Positions 55,745 through 64,000 of a stretch of 64,000 nt of DNA are shown piece after piece. The notes under the pieces were generated by a model. It had not been told where the DNA came from. It searched no databases and saw only the letters and a program-made list of their open reading frames with translations. Every line of letters begins with the position of its first letter. Within the stretch, counting starts at the first letter, position 1. Where the stretch lies: assembly GCA_015075625.1 (NCBI GenBank), contig JABTTZ010000003.1, positions 767,882 to 831,881 on the forward strand. The letters are read 5' to 3'. Both the position numbers and the translations under genes were made by a program. The DNA comes from Anaerolineales bacterium. Lineage in GTDB: Bacteria; Chloroflexota; Anaerolineae; Aggregatilineales; UBA2796.

Positions 55745-57529
55745 TCAGGGCGCTTGCGTCGCCAAAATTTGCCCGGTGGGGAAGGGTGGCGGCGTCACCG
55801 ATGGCGGCGGCGTGGCGGTGGCAGTCGGCGTGAAGGTTGCGGTGGCAGTGGGCGTGAAGGTTGCCGTTGGATTTGGGGTAAGGCTCATCGTGGCGGTGGC
55901 TGTTGGCGTTAGGCTAGCGGTGGTCGCTGCCGTTTGAGACGGTGTGTAGCTTAGACTGGGCGTGAAGGTGGGGCTAGGCGTTGCCGTCTGGCTGACGGTG
56001 AAGGTTGCTGTTGGGGTCAGTGTTTGGGATGCTGTCGCCGTTTGAGAAGGCGTTGCCGTTGCTGTGCGGGTGGGGGTGAAGGTGTAGGTATGGGTGGGGG
56101 TGAAGGTTGCTGTGTTGGTCACCGTCGCTGTGGGCAGGGCGACGAACGTTTGGGTTAGTCCAAGCATACGCTGCGTCGCTTGCACATCAAGCGGCAGAGT
56201 CAGGGTTGGCGCTTCGCTGCTGATGCCCGCCTCCATTCCCCCCACACGAAAGAGGACGAACACCGCCCCAATCAAGATGAGCGCCATGAGCAGCAGCGGG
56301 GCGATCAAGCGGCGTGGTTCGGGGCGATCCGCAGGGAGTGTGGTGGGCGGCGCCCCCGTTGACTCCCGCTGTAACCAGATATGATAGAGTCCGGCAACGA
56401 AGGTGTAATGCCCCGCTTTTGGCGTGCGGACGATGTTTCCATATTCTAAGGCACGAAGGGTGGCGGCAATCTCGGCGTCATCGGGAGGGGTATCCATTTG
56501 GGCAAAGAGCCACCCGCGAATCGCCTCTAGGGTGACGGGCAGCCCGCCATTCGCTTGGATCAGCGTGCTGAGCGTGTGCAAGGCGAGTGAGCCATAGGGA
56601 ATTGCCGTTGTCAATGTCTCGCGCAGAAAATCATCCGCAACAAAAATGGCATGAGGGAGAATTGTTTCTACATCGGCAAGGGTTATATCAGCGCTGTGGT
56701 TGCGGGCAAAGGAATGATCCCAAAGCTGATCACCTATGACCGTCAGCAGATAGGGGTGTCCCCCCCCCATACTCAAGATTCCCTCTAGAGCGTCGTCCGT
56801 CACTGTATAGAGAGAGGCAACAGGCTCGCTGATCAGGCGTTTTGCCGCCGCATCGGAGAGCGGCGCTAAGCGCAGGCGCAGCAGTGGATTCGCGGCAAGG
56901 GGGAAATCCATCAGCGCTGGCTCAGCGTCGGAATCAACGGCGAACACAAAAGCCAATCGCTCATCCTCTCCCAGCGCCTCAGAGAGCGCCGCCATCCATG
57001 CTGAGGGCAGCGGGTAGCGCCCCTCACGCTGATCGAGGCGATCTATTAGAAAGACAATCCGCCGCAGCCGTCGATCCACCGTCACAAGGGGGGCGAAATA
57101 GGTCTCAACGAACCATGCCGCCCATTGGTGGGGGTCGGTGGGGAACACCGAAGGCAGGGGCGGCGGACGAAACACCCCGTTCGCGGCTCGCTCCACAGCC
57201 TCTGCTCCAACATAAGTCAGCCGTTCATGGAGTGCCTGTACCAGAGCTTCTTCATCGCTCACCTCAAACCACACCTCCGCCATATCGCCCAGATCAAGGT
57301 AAGCGGGGAGGTAGCGCCGCTCAATGTGGGCGGGGGTGTTCAGCAGGATGGACGTTTTGCCAATTTTTCGGCTGCCTATGAGCAGCGGCACACAGGGGAC
57401 TGCCCCCCCCGCTAGATAGCCGCGAATCAGAGCGAAAGCGTCGTCCTGACCAACAAACACCTCTGGCGACGCCGGGCGCGTGTGGTTATAAACGTTGAAA
57501 GGCGTGGGGGAAGGTTTTTCGCTAAACAT
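55745..57529 (-). CDS. STAND-like P-loop ATPase with membrane helix and Thr/Pro-rich tail
   Basis: 594 residues from ATG 57529. The N-terminal cytoplasmic ATPase has Walker A LLIGSRKIGKTSILLNT, Walker B IVFLIDRLDQ and a winged-helix-like region (GGHPYLLTVIGDQLWD, about 260-390). One membrane helix, LLLMALILIGAVFVLF, follows, and then about 150 residues of TATFTPT-type repeats. The AAA/STAND family suggests signal-dependent oligomerisation. Divergent from a response regulator 75 bp away. The tail DNA is an imperfect minisatellite (55780-56130). Confidence 0.75.
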   Translation of the reverse strand: MFSEKPSPTPFNVYNHTRPASPEVFVGQDDAFALIRGYLAGGAVPCVPLLIGSRKIGKTSILLNTPAHIERRYLPAYLDLGDMAEVWFEVSDEEALVQALHERLTYVGAEAVERAANGVFRPPPLPSVFPTDPHQWAAWFVETYFAPLVTVDRRLRRIVFLIDRLDQREGRYPLPSAWMAALSEALGEDERLAFVFAVDSDAEPALMDFPLAANPLLRLRLAPLSDAAAKRLISEPVASLYTVTDDALEGILSMGGGHPYLLTVIGDQLWDHSFARNHSADITLADVETILPHAIFVADDFLRETLTTAIPYGSLALHTLSTLIQANGGLPVTLEAIRGWLFAQMDTPPDDAEIAATLRALEYGNIVRTPKAGHYTFVAGLYHIWLQRESTGAPPTTLPADRPEPRRLIAPLLLMALILIGAVFVLFRVGGMEAGISSEAPTLTLPLDVQATQRMLGLTQTFVALPTATVTNTATFTPTHTYTFTPTRTATATPSQTATASQTLTPTATFTVSQTATPSPTFTPSLSYTPSQTAATTASLTPTATATMSLTPNPTATFTPTATATFTPTATATPPPSVTPPPFPTGQILATQAP

Positions 57530-57604
57530 CGTCACCCATTGTACCGCAAACCGTCTACACCAAACCTTCATGAGTTCTTCACGGCTCTATGCTACACTTT
57601 TGGT

Positions 57605-58336
57605 ATGCCAAAGACTCGTGTACTGATCATTGAAGATCAACCTAAAATAGCCGGATGGCTTGCCCGCTTTCTTGAAGATGCTGGCTTCGAGGCGCTGCGG
57701 GCGGATGACGGACGGACAGGCTTGCAGACTGTCTGGAGCGAAAAGCCAGAGGTCATTGTCCTCGATTTGATGCTCCCCGATATGGATGGTTTGGATGTCT
57801 GTCGTTTCATCCGCCAGCGCTCCGATGCCTTCATCCTTATGCTGACTGCCCGTGCCGAGGAAACAGACCGTCTCATCGGGTTGGAAATTGGCGCAGATGA
57901 TTACATCACGAAGCCGTTCAGCCCGCGCGAGGTGGTCGCCCGCATCCGGTCTCTGCTGCGCCGTGCCAGTGGCGATCTGGTCCGCCAAGATCGCCCGATC
58001 AGCCATGAGGGGCTGCTGCTCGACCCGCCGCGCCGCGCTGTCACTCGCGATGGGGTGGTGATCAACCTGACCCCGACAGAATTTGACATGCTCTACACAA
58101 TGATGCGTCAGCCGGGCGTCCCTTTCAGCCGCGAACGCCTGATCAATGAGGCGCTTGGCTACGATTACGCTGGTTATGAACGGACGGTGGATGTTCACAT
58201 TCGCAACCTGCGGCGGAAAATTGAACGGGATACGGCAAACCCCCGTTATATTCAGACGGTCTTTGGCGTTGGCTACCGGTTTGGTGGTCTTGGGGATGAA
58301 TCCTCGCCGGAGGAAGCGCCCACCTCGAATCCCTAA
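57605..58336 (+). CDS. OmpR/PhoB family response regulator
   Basis: 243 residues from ATG 57605. Receiver domain: VLIIEDQPKI (acid pocket), VLDLMLPDMDGLDVC with phosphoacceptor Asp, MLTARAEETDRL (Thr), DDYITKPFSPREV (Lys). Winged-helix effector: INLTPTEFDMLYTMM, TVDVHIRNLRRKIE, IQTVFGVGYRF. DNA-binding regulator activated by the next gene's kinase, 61 bp downstream. Confidence 0.96.
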   Translation: MPKTRVLIIEDQPKIAGWLARFLEDAGFEALRADDGRTGLQTVWSEKPEVIVLDLMLPDMDGLDVCRFIRQRSDAFILMLTARAEETDRLIGLEIGADDYITKPFSPREVVARIRSLLRRASGDLVRQDRPISHEGLLLDPPRRAVTRDGVVINLTPTEFDMLYTMMRQPGVPFSRERLINEALGYDYAGYERTVDVHIRNLRRKIERDTANPRYIQTVFGVGYRFGGLGDESSPEEAPTSNP

Positions 58337-58397
58337 CTATGGCGGATCGTCCGTGTTCCCGATGCCGCTGCGTCGGGCTTAGGCTAAAGTGTGCGGT

Positions 58398-60125
58398 ATG
58401 AAACTTCCCCTTGGAGCGCAGATTGGGCGGGCATTACGAAGCCTTCGCGCGCAGGTGATCCTGAGCTACCTTCCACTGGTGATTGTTCCCGTTGTCGTGA
58501 TAGGAAGCGTAGCGCAAGGGGTGGCAGCGCGGGGCTTTGATGTTCTTGTGCGGGCGGATGCTCGCCAATACATGGATAACGTCATGCCCTGTCTCAGCGC
58601 CTATTACGAAACCTTTGGGGCATGGACGGGACTGAATGGCATTTTTGCCGGAGAGGGAACAAGCGTCGTCGTCGTCAGCGAACGCCGCCTCCGTCCTGAA
58701 ACTGGAGGGGGGCAGCCCCCTGTTGGACATACCCTGAAGGAATCCCTCGCCCTAATCATCACTTCCGGCTTGCCGCAATGCATTGTTGTCATCGAGAGCG
58801 GTATTAGGACTGCCCCACCAAGCCAGAACCCCTTTGGCGAAGGGGTGGGAAATCCACCGTATGGGGGGGCAACACCCCTTCCAGGCGGAGAGGGCGTCGC
58901 CCTGCCGGTGAACCCACCGATGAATCCCCTTCCGGGTATGGGCGAAATGGGCGGCGGCGGGCAGCCTCCCTATCGACGCGGCGGGGGGATAGGGCAGCCC
59001 TTTGCGCTCTCGCCTGATGCCCTCTTGATCTTAGACACAGCAGGGACGATCATCGCCACGACACCGAACGCCGCTCCCTACATTGGACGCTCATTGGAAG
59101 ACCCCAATTTCCTCGGCGCGGGCATTTATGTTCGTGGACAGCTTGTTGGGCGGGTGGCGGTGGGGATGGCGCTTGGGGCAATGAGCGAGGCGCAGCGCGA
59201 GACATTGGGGGCAATCAGCAGCGGGGTGCTGGCGGCAGCCCTGATCAGCGGACTTTTGGCGCTTGGGTTTGGGGTGATTCTCTCGTGGCGGATCAGCACC
59301 CCGCTCCGTCACCTCATGGCAGGCGTCCGGCGGTTGGCGGCGGGTGAATGGAATACGCCTATCGAGCGCGGGGCAAGAGGCGAATTTGGCGATCTGACGG
59401 ACGCCTTCAACGGCATGGCAGGGGAGATCACTCGCCAGCAAAAGTTAAACAGGCAGATGGTTGGGGATATTGCCCACGATTTGCGCACGCCCCTTTCGGT
59501 GATGATGTTAGAAATTGAGGCGATTGAAGCCGGCTACCAAACGCCCACCGAAGCCGCCGCCGCGCTCCGCGAGGAAGTCGGTTGGTTGAGCCGTATGGTG
59601 GACGATCTCCGTTTGCTCTCCCTGATGGATGCCGACCAAATCACGCTCCAACGGGAGAATGTCCCCATGGGTGACTTTCTCCGTTCGATTCACGATTTTT
59701 GGGCAACAGCGGCGGAATCGGAAGGGCGCACGATGCGTCTAGACCTTCCCAACGCCCTTCCGACGGTGGATGTCGACCCCTCCCGCTTGCGGCAGATCAT
59801 TAGCAACCTGATCGATAACGCCTTGCGCCACACCCGCCCGGGCGATGCGATCACCCTTTCTGGGCGCGTGGGCGAGGGCGCTATGATTGTGGCAGTCAGC
59901 GACGAGGGCGAAGGCATTGCCCCCGACGCGCTCCCCCATATTTTTGATCGCTTCTACCGCGCAGATCGCTCGCGGCAGCACCACCCCGATGGCTGGAAAC
60001 GCGATGGGAGCGGGCTAGGCTTGAGCATCACCAAACGGCTGGTCGAACTTCATCAAGGTGCGATTCACGTCCAAAGCACCCTGGGGCGGGGGACAATCTT
60101 CACCGTCCACTTCCCGTTAACCTGA
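58398..60125 (+). CDS. Sensor histidine kinase with Pro/Gly-rich insert
   Basis: 575 residues from ATG 58398. Helix 1 (about 22-46), an extracytoplasmic domain, helix 2 (about 268-292), HAMP (RISTPLRHLMAGVRRLAAGEW), the phospho-acceptor DIAHDLRTPLS, then N-box ISNLIDNALRHT, G1 VSDEGEGIAPD, F-box FDRFYRADRS and G2 GSGLGLSITKRL. Residues about 137-203 of the sensor domain are an unusual Pro/Gly-rich stretch with repeated GGGQPP-like units. Pairs with the preceding OmpR-type regulator. Confidence 0.94.
   Translation: MKLPLGAQIGRALRSLRAQVILSYLPLVIVPVVVIGSVAQGVAARGFDVLVRADARQYMDNVMPCLSAYYETFGAWTGLNGIFAGEGTSVVVVSERRLRPETGGGQPPVGHTLKESLALIITSGLPQCIVVIESGIRTAPPSQNPFGEGVGNPPYGGATPLPGGEGVALPVNPPMNPLPGMGEMGGGGQPPYRRGGGIGQPFALSPDALLILDTAGTIIATTPNAAPYIGRSLEDPNFLGAGIYVRGQLVGRVAVGMALGAMSEAQRETLGAISSGVLAAALISGLLALGFGVILSWRISTPLRHLMAGVRRLAAGEWNTPIERGARGEFGDLTDAFNGMAGEITRQQKLNRQMVGDIAHDLRTPLSVMMLEIEAIEAGYQTPTEAAAALREEVGWLSRMVDDLRLLSLMDADQITLQRENVPMGDFLRSIHDFWATAAESEGRTMRLDLPNALPTVDVDPSRLRQIISNLIDNALRHTRPGDAITLSGRVGEGAMIVAVSDEGEGIAPDALPHIFDRFYRADRSRQHHPDGWKRDGSGLGLSITKRLVELHQGAIHVQSTLGRGTIFTVHFPLT
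58808..59005 (+). repeat. Repeat-derived insert inside the kinase gene
   Basis: AGAACCCCTTTGGCGAAGG followed by GGTGGG forms a short hairpin (58828-58846) much like the intergenic C-rich repeats. It is read in frame as a Pro/Gly-rich loop. Similar GGGCAGCC units occur near 58710 and 58955. Confidence 0.35.
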
Positions 60126-60186
60126 GCGGTGTGCTACGATCTCTCGTAAACAGCATCACAAGTTGCACGAAAGATCACCAACCGTC

Positions 60187-60753
60187 ATGAATCCTGCTAT
60201 GATGAAACGCGCCGGACTGCTCATTGGCGTCCTTGTTTGTGGTGTACTTGCCTTTGAACTGACGATGACCTTCCTGCGCCAGCGCACCGTTTCCATCACC
60301 ATCCGCACCACCGGATCAGCGGTGACGGTCCCCACCCCGTTCCCCCTGACGGGCGATGCCACCCCGACGCCCATCCCTGAAGATGCTCGGCAGATTGGGG
60401 AAAGCAATGTTGGCAGCACGATCTTCATTGCCCGTGATGGTGTTGTGCTGCTTGATGTGACATGGGATTACCGCATTGGTCCGCGTTTTCCGCCGACACT
60501 GATCCGCGCTGATGTGACTGATGGTCAAGGGGGGATTGTTGCCGCCCACAGCCACACGATCACCTGTGATCAGGTGAACGCGCTCGCCTGTTCGGGGGTG
60601 GCGACGATCTCGCTCACCTTCAATGAACAGGATGGCGTTGGCGAGGGCGGGCTTTGGCAAACGGGGCGCTATATGCTCAACATCACCCGCGCCTATGCCG
60701 GGCTGCGTCCAGAGATCATTCTCCGCCGTGAAGTGACGGTGATCAACGAGTGA
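60187..60753 (+). CDS. Membrane-anchored protein of unknown function
   Basis: 188 residues from ATG 60187 (frame open to a TTG at 60163). One N-terminal membrane anchor (GLLIGVLVCGVLAFELTMTF), a Pro/Thr-rich linker (TVPTPFPLTGDATPTPIPED), then a beta-rich external domain. Two Cys (ITCDQVNALACSG) could form a disulfide. No family recognised. Follows the kinase by about 60 bp and may be its partner. Confidence 0.6.
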   Translation: MNPAMMKRAGLLIGVLVCGVLAFELTMTFLRQRTVSITIRTTGSAVTVPTPFPLTGDATPTPIPEDARQIGESNVGSTIFIARDGVVLLDVTWDYRIGPRFPPTLIRADVTDGQGGIVAAHSHTITCDQVNALACSGVATISLTFNEQDGVGEGGLWQTGRYMLNITRAYAGLRPEIILRREVTVINE

Positions 60754-60853
60754 ATCAGGCGAAAGCCCAATTCGCCCGCACCCCGGTAGGGCGGCTATGC
60801 CCCTCTCTCAGTTGCTGAAAGGAGCTAAAAGGGGCGGGCGTCAGGGGAGGCGC

Positions 60854-61810
60854 TCACCCCTGCCCGGCTGCCCCACGCTTTGCCGCACCCTCTGCCCCAC
60901 CGAGGCTTTCGGCGCCAGTTTGATCGGCTTGTTCGGCAAGGCGGTCTGAGCGGCTGCGCGAATCGGCGGGAAGGTTGCTGATGCCATACTCCGTGTGCGA
61001 ATACACATCGTCCATGGCGGCGATCATGTCTTCCAGCGAGGCAACCTCGTTGCGAATTTGATCCTGCAAGCGCCGCGCCCCAGAGCTATCGAGTTCCTTC
61101 ACATCCATCAACTGCATTTTGGCGTGGACGGCGCTCAGTTGGGCAATGGTCGAATCCATCTTGATTTCAATGCGCTTGACGAGGGCGGCAACCCGATTCA
61201 AGTCCCCCGCCAGTGATTCCTTAATCTCCAACGCCCGCTGCAATTCTGCCTTTACGGTGGGGTCTTCCTCAAGGCTCAAGCGGCGCTTCAACGCCTGAAT
61301 TTCCGTTGGCACTTGGCGGCGATCCCGCTCAATGATCGGATTCGACTCAAAGGTATCGATGCTCTTGGCAAGGCGGTAGATGCTCTCGATCCAGTCGTTG
61401 ATTTGGCTGGCAGTGTCATCAAGGGCAACGCGCATGGCGCTGCTCTGCTTGCCAACGAACTCATCAATGATGCGCTTGTATTCAAGTGCCTTCACCAACT
61501 GTTGGCGGGCATAGAGATTCCGAATATCGCCGGGGTCGAACTGCTCTTTGAGGATGCGCAAGTTCGCCTGTTCGCGTGCTTTCGGATCGGTCAGCGTCGC
61601 CACAAGGTAGATCACCTCGATCACCCCCCCAATTGCCAACCACAACCAGTTTGCCATCCCCGGAAAAAGCTGAATACCGGAAAAAAAAGCAATGATCGTC
61701 AAGCCAATGGTGATTGCACTCGGTGCGGTGAAAAAAGCATCGCTCAGCATCGCCCGAAAAGTATTCATCCGTATGTCGTCAATTGGGCTGCGCTTGTCAT
61801 CTCTTGCCAT
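60854..61810 (-). CDS. Membrane protein with helical coiled-coil domain
   Basis: 318 residues. Two close hydrophobic segments (about 30-47 and 52-72: ITIGLTIIAFFSGIQLF, NWLWLAIGGVIEVIYLVA), then a long helical region rich in heptads, then a charged, Ala/Gly-rich tail. Function unknown. Convergent with the preceding gene; the 100-bp gap holds a short C-rich stretch only. Confidence 0.6.
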   Translation of the reverse strand: MARDDKRSPIDDIRMNTFRAMLSDAFFTAPSAITIGLTIIAFFSGIQLFPGMANWLWLAIGGVIEVIYLVATLTDPKAREQANLRILKEQFDPGDIRNLYARQQLVKALEYKRIIDEFVGKQSSAMRVALDDTASQINDWIESIYRLAKSIDTFESNPIIERDRRQVPTEIQALKRRLSLEEDPTVKAELQRALEIKESLAGDLNRVAALVKRIEIKMDSTIAQLSAVHAKMQLMDVKELDSSGARRLQDQIRNEVASLEDMIAAMDDVYSHTEYGISNLPADSRSRSDRLAEQADQTGAESLGGAEGAAKRGAAGQG

Positions 61811-61864
61811 AATAGGGGGACGTCCTTTTCGCTGTTCGTCAGGGTTTATTAGGGTTTATGATGG

Positions 61865-62716
61865 TTAATCATGGGCGGTGACGGTGGGGGTGATTCGATA
61901 GCGCTCTCCCGTTTGAGAGAGATACCCAGCCTTCACCTTTGGATCGTGCTGGCTGATCAGCAAGGCGCGGTGTTCCAGCACCCAAGCTTGCCATTTTCGC
62001 TTGGTCTCTAAAGTCACCAACGGCTCGGTATCGTAGCTCGTCATCCAGCTAAGCCGCTCGAAGTGAATCATATAACTTGCCAAATCGCTCAGAAATAAGG
62101 CGTGCTGCCCCTCGCTGCTGAGCAGGATCGATTGGTGACCGGGCGTATGACCGGGCGTTACAACGCCGCGCACACCGGGCAAAATGTCGGTGTCCCCATC
62201 CAATAAGGTCATCTGCCCACAGTCAAGCAGCGGTTGGAAATTCGGCTCGTAGTAGGTGCTGCGCGTCCGTTCATTCGTGTGGGTGGCGTCCTCATACTCT
62301 CGCCGCTGCACGTAATAGTGAGCGTTGGGAAAGGTCGGCTCAATCCCCTTGGCGGTAAAGAGGGTGTTCCCCGAACAATGATCGGCGTGCAAGTGCGTGT
62401 TAATGACCATATCGATCTGGTCAGGGGCAACCCCTTGCCGCGCTAACCCCTCCAGAAGGGTCTCGCTGCGCAGCAGCCCCCAATTCTCCTTCATTTTATC
62501 GGTCAGCTTATCGCCTAAGCCCGTATCCACGAGAATTAGCTTCCCGTGCGCCCGAATCAAGAGGCAGGTCAGGGTCATGGGGATTTGGTTTTCCGCGTTT
62601 GGCTGAAGGTAATCGCGGTAAAGCGCACGCGGGACAAGCCCAAAGGGACCGCCGGCATCGACATGAACTGTGCCATCGGTGAGAAAGTAGAGTTGGAAAG
62701 CGCCTAAGTGAATCAT
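61865..62716 (-). CDS. MBL-fold metallo-hydrolase
   Basis: 283 residues. NTHLHADHCSGN is the HxHxDH motif; LVDTGLGDKL, TPGHTPGHQSILL (third His) and LFLSDL (bridging Asp) complete the site. An AHL-lactonase-like or glyoxalase II-like hydrolase is plausible; the substrate cannot be told. 28 bp separate it from add. Confidence 0.92.
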   Translation of the reverse strand: MIHLGAFQLYFLTDGTVHVDAGGPFGLVPRALYRDYLQPNAENQIPMTLTCLLIRAHGKLILVDTGLGDKLTDKMKENWGLLRSETLLEGLARQGVAPDQIDMVINTHLHADHCSGNTLFTAKGIEPTFPNAHYYVQRREYEDATHTNERTRSTYYEPNFQPLLDCGQMTLLDGDTDILPGVRGVVTPGHTPGHQSILLSSEGQHALFLSDLASYMIHFERLSWMTSYDTEPLVTLETKRKWQAWVLEHRALLISQHDPKVKAGYLSQTGERYRITPTVTAHD

Positions 62717-62744
62717 AGGTGAATCATATCACGTCTGTTGCGTG

Positions 62745-63851
62745 TTAATCTGTGTGTTCAGGTATTCCTCTATCGGCAGACGGGGCGAGATTGCCCCCTT
62801 CATCGGCTATCACATGATCGCTCTGCTGGCTTGCTATCTGAATACGTTCAATGAGGGCGGCACGTTCCATCTCAGGAAGAAATGCCGCCTCTGCTGCCGT
62901 TTGGGTCAGACTCTGAAGAACGTCTAGTGTCCAGCCATGTGCTATCGCCGTCCGATAATATTCCTCGCTAAGCGTCACATCGCAGATCGCCGGATCGTCA
63001 GTGTTCAGCGTCACCCGCAAGCCGGCTGCCATCATGCGCTGGATGGGGTGGTCCTTCAGCGAGGGGACAACGCCGCTCTGGATATTGCTGGTGGGGCAGA
63101 CCTCAAAGACAACGCCCATTTCCGCCGCCAGAGCAACCGTCAGTTCATCCTCAAAAATCCTGACCCCATGCCCAATCCGCCGTGCGCCCATCGCCTCAAT
63201 CGCATAGCGAATGTTGTGGGCGCCATCCCACTCCCCCCCGTGCAAGGAGACAAACATTCCGGCGCGGCGTGCCTCCCGAAACAGATTGCGAAAGGGCGCA
63301 GCGGGAAACCCGCGCTCTTGCCCGCACAGATCGACGGCGACAATTCCGCGCTGCTGTTGATCGAGAGCCGCTTGGATCGATTCCTCGGCGTCGCTGAGGC
63401 TCTCGTGGCGGTTCACGGCGACAATCAGACGAACCTCAATACTGCGTCCAGCCATGCCATCGCGCACGCCATCACACACCCACGTAACCACATCGGGAAA
63501 GGTGAACCCCCCTGCCCGTCCCAATGCCTTTGGGGTGAAGCGCAGTTCCATATACCGAATGTTATCGGCGGCGGCGTCCTCCACCGCCTCCCGCGCCGCA
63601 CGATAAACGACCTCTGGGGCGCAGTAAAACCCCCGCAAAACGGCAAACTTGGAGAGGAAATGATCGGCAGTCCTCGGCGCGCCGGGCATCACTTGCACAT
63701 AGGGGCGCAGTAACTCGGCGCGGTTGGAGGGGACATCTAGGGCGTATTGTTCGGCAACCTCGGCAAGGGTGGTCAGACGAATCGACCCCTCCAAATGGCG
63801 GTGGAGTTCGATCTTGGGCATGGCGGCAATGGTGGCGCGTAAATCTGGCAC
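62745..63851 (-). CDS. add: Adenosine deaminase
   Basis: 368 residues. IELHRHLEGSIR (metal HxH), RYMELRFTPKAL, SLHGGEWDGAHNI (His ligand and Glu), RRIGHGVRI and LNTDDPAI (Asp ligand) are intact, typical for adenosine/AMP-type deaminases. Purine salvage with the phosphorylase at 9.1 kb. Upstream of the MBL gene, likely one transcript. Confidence 0.95.
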   Translation of the reverse strand: MPDLRATIAAMPKIELHRHLEGSIRLTTLAEVAEQYALDVPSNRAELLRPYVQVMPGAPRTADHFLSKFAVLRGFYCAPEVVYRAAREAVEDAAADNIRYMELRFTPKALGRAGGFTFPDVVTWVCDGVRDGMAGRSIEVRLIVAVNRHESLSDAEESIQAALDQQQRGIVAVDLCGQERGFPAAPFRNLFREARRAGMFVSLHGGEWDGAHNIRYAIEAMGARRIGHGVRIFEDELTVALAAEMGVVFEVCPTSNIQSGVVPSLKDHPIQRMMAAGLRVTLNTDDPAICDVTLSEEYYRTAIAHGWTLDVLQSLTQTAAEAAFLPEMERAALIERIQIASQQSDHVIADEGGNLAPSADRGIPEHTD

Positions 63852-64000
63852 AATAGTCCCCTTGCAGATGGTAGAACAAATTGTACCACCGTGAGCATAG
63901 GCGTGCTGGCTTTACGCACTAGCACCTCGCCACAGCGATAGGGAAGGTTTTCCCCCTCTCCCCCCTTCCGTGTGCTGAGCGGGCAGCAACAGGGTAAATG

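Noticed and set aside
55780..56130. Repeats that could suggest a CRISPR or VNTR locus
   Set aside because: The repeats are irregular, spacers are absent, and they encode the TATFTPT tail of the ATPase in frame.

Overview
The window reads as a bacterial chromosome segment of moderately high GC, most likely from a Chloroflexota (Anaerolineae-like) genome. The basis is indirect: large GT-C membrane proteins with a C-terminal beta-sandwich, an ATPase with a Thr/Pro-rich external stalk, a nuoJKLMN block, a solitary cyanophycin synthetase, and many C-rich hairpin repeats between genes. No rRNA, tRNA or CRISPR array was seen, and there is no single decisive taxonomic marker.

Layout. 1-5.4 kb: 3' end of uvrB, a DinB/ClbS-like protein, two tandem S41 proteases and a divergent COG4637-like ATPase. 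5.5-11.6 kb: a secreted protein, a sugar cytidylyltransferase, a frameshifted FkbM methyltransferase, a repeat-rich gap, purine nucleoside phosphorylase and a membrane protein. 11.7-19.0 kb: complex I membrane-arm genes nuoJ-K-L-M-N on the minus strand. NuoJ carries a large extra domain pair and NuoL/NuoM carry His-rich loops. 19.1-20.8 kb: two decayed insertion sequences with visible terminal inverted repeats. 20.9-24.3 kb: epimerase, WecD-like acetyltransferase, GT2 and MoaB. 24.3-30.1 kb: uvrC, a TerB-like protein and cphA. 30.3-37.1 kb: RibD-like reductase, an HTH-citrate synthase divergent from a DRE-TIM synthase, ridA, gmk, mutY and fbp. A 280-bp IS630-type mini-element sits exactly between fbp and mutY. 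37.2-42.1 kb: an unknown protein, mreB, a DUF4260-TetR operon with a clear operator/promoter, and rpiA. 42.1-48.5 kb: a deleted flavoprotein, an SGNH hydrolase and a GT2-GT4-GT-C glycan cluster. 48.9-52.1 kb: a GH20-like hexosaminidase and a serine hydrolase, possibly for muropeptide recycling. 52.1-55.6 kb: a decayed zone of mobile-element remnants, truncated hydrolase, aldo/keto reductases and SDR, ending with a VOC protein. 55.7-63.9 kb: a STAND-like membrane ATPase divergent from a response regulator/histidine kinase pair, two proteins of unknown function, an MBL hydrolase and adenosine deaminase.

Themes. Housekeeping repair (uvrB, uvrC, mutY), purine salvage (punA, add, gmk), sugar-phosphate metabolism (fbp, rpiA) and envelope glycan genes are interspersed with miniature mobile elements. 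The most unusual observations are a NuoJ with about 220 extra residues resembling DUF4397 domains, predicted to lie outside the membrane; a mini-transposon inserted in the fbp stop codon in a way that keeps the stop; two copies of a MITE-like element with a shared 12-bp stem; and a tandem TetR-type operator overlapping a perfect sigma-70 promoter. Starts given here often differ from the longest open frame and are chosen by Shine-Dalgarno signals and family N-termini. Family assignments come from reading motifs, not from database searches.
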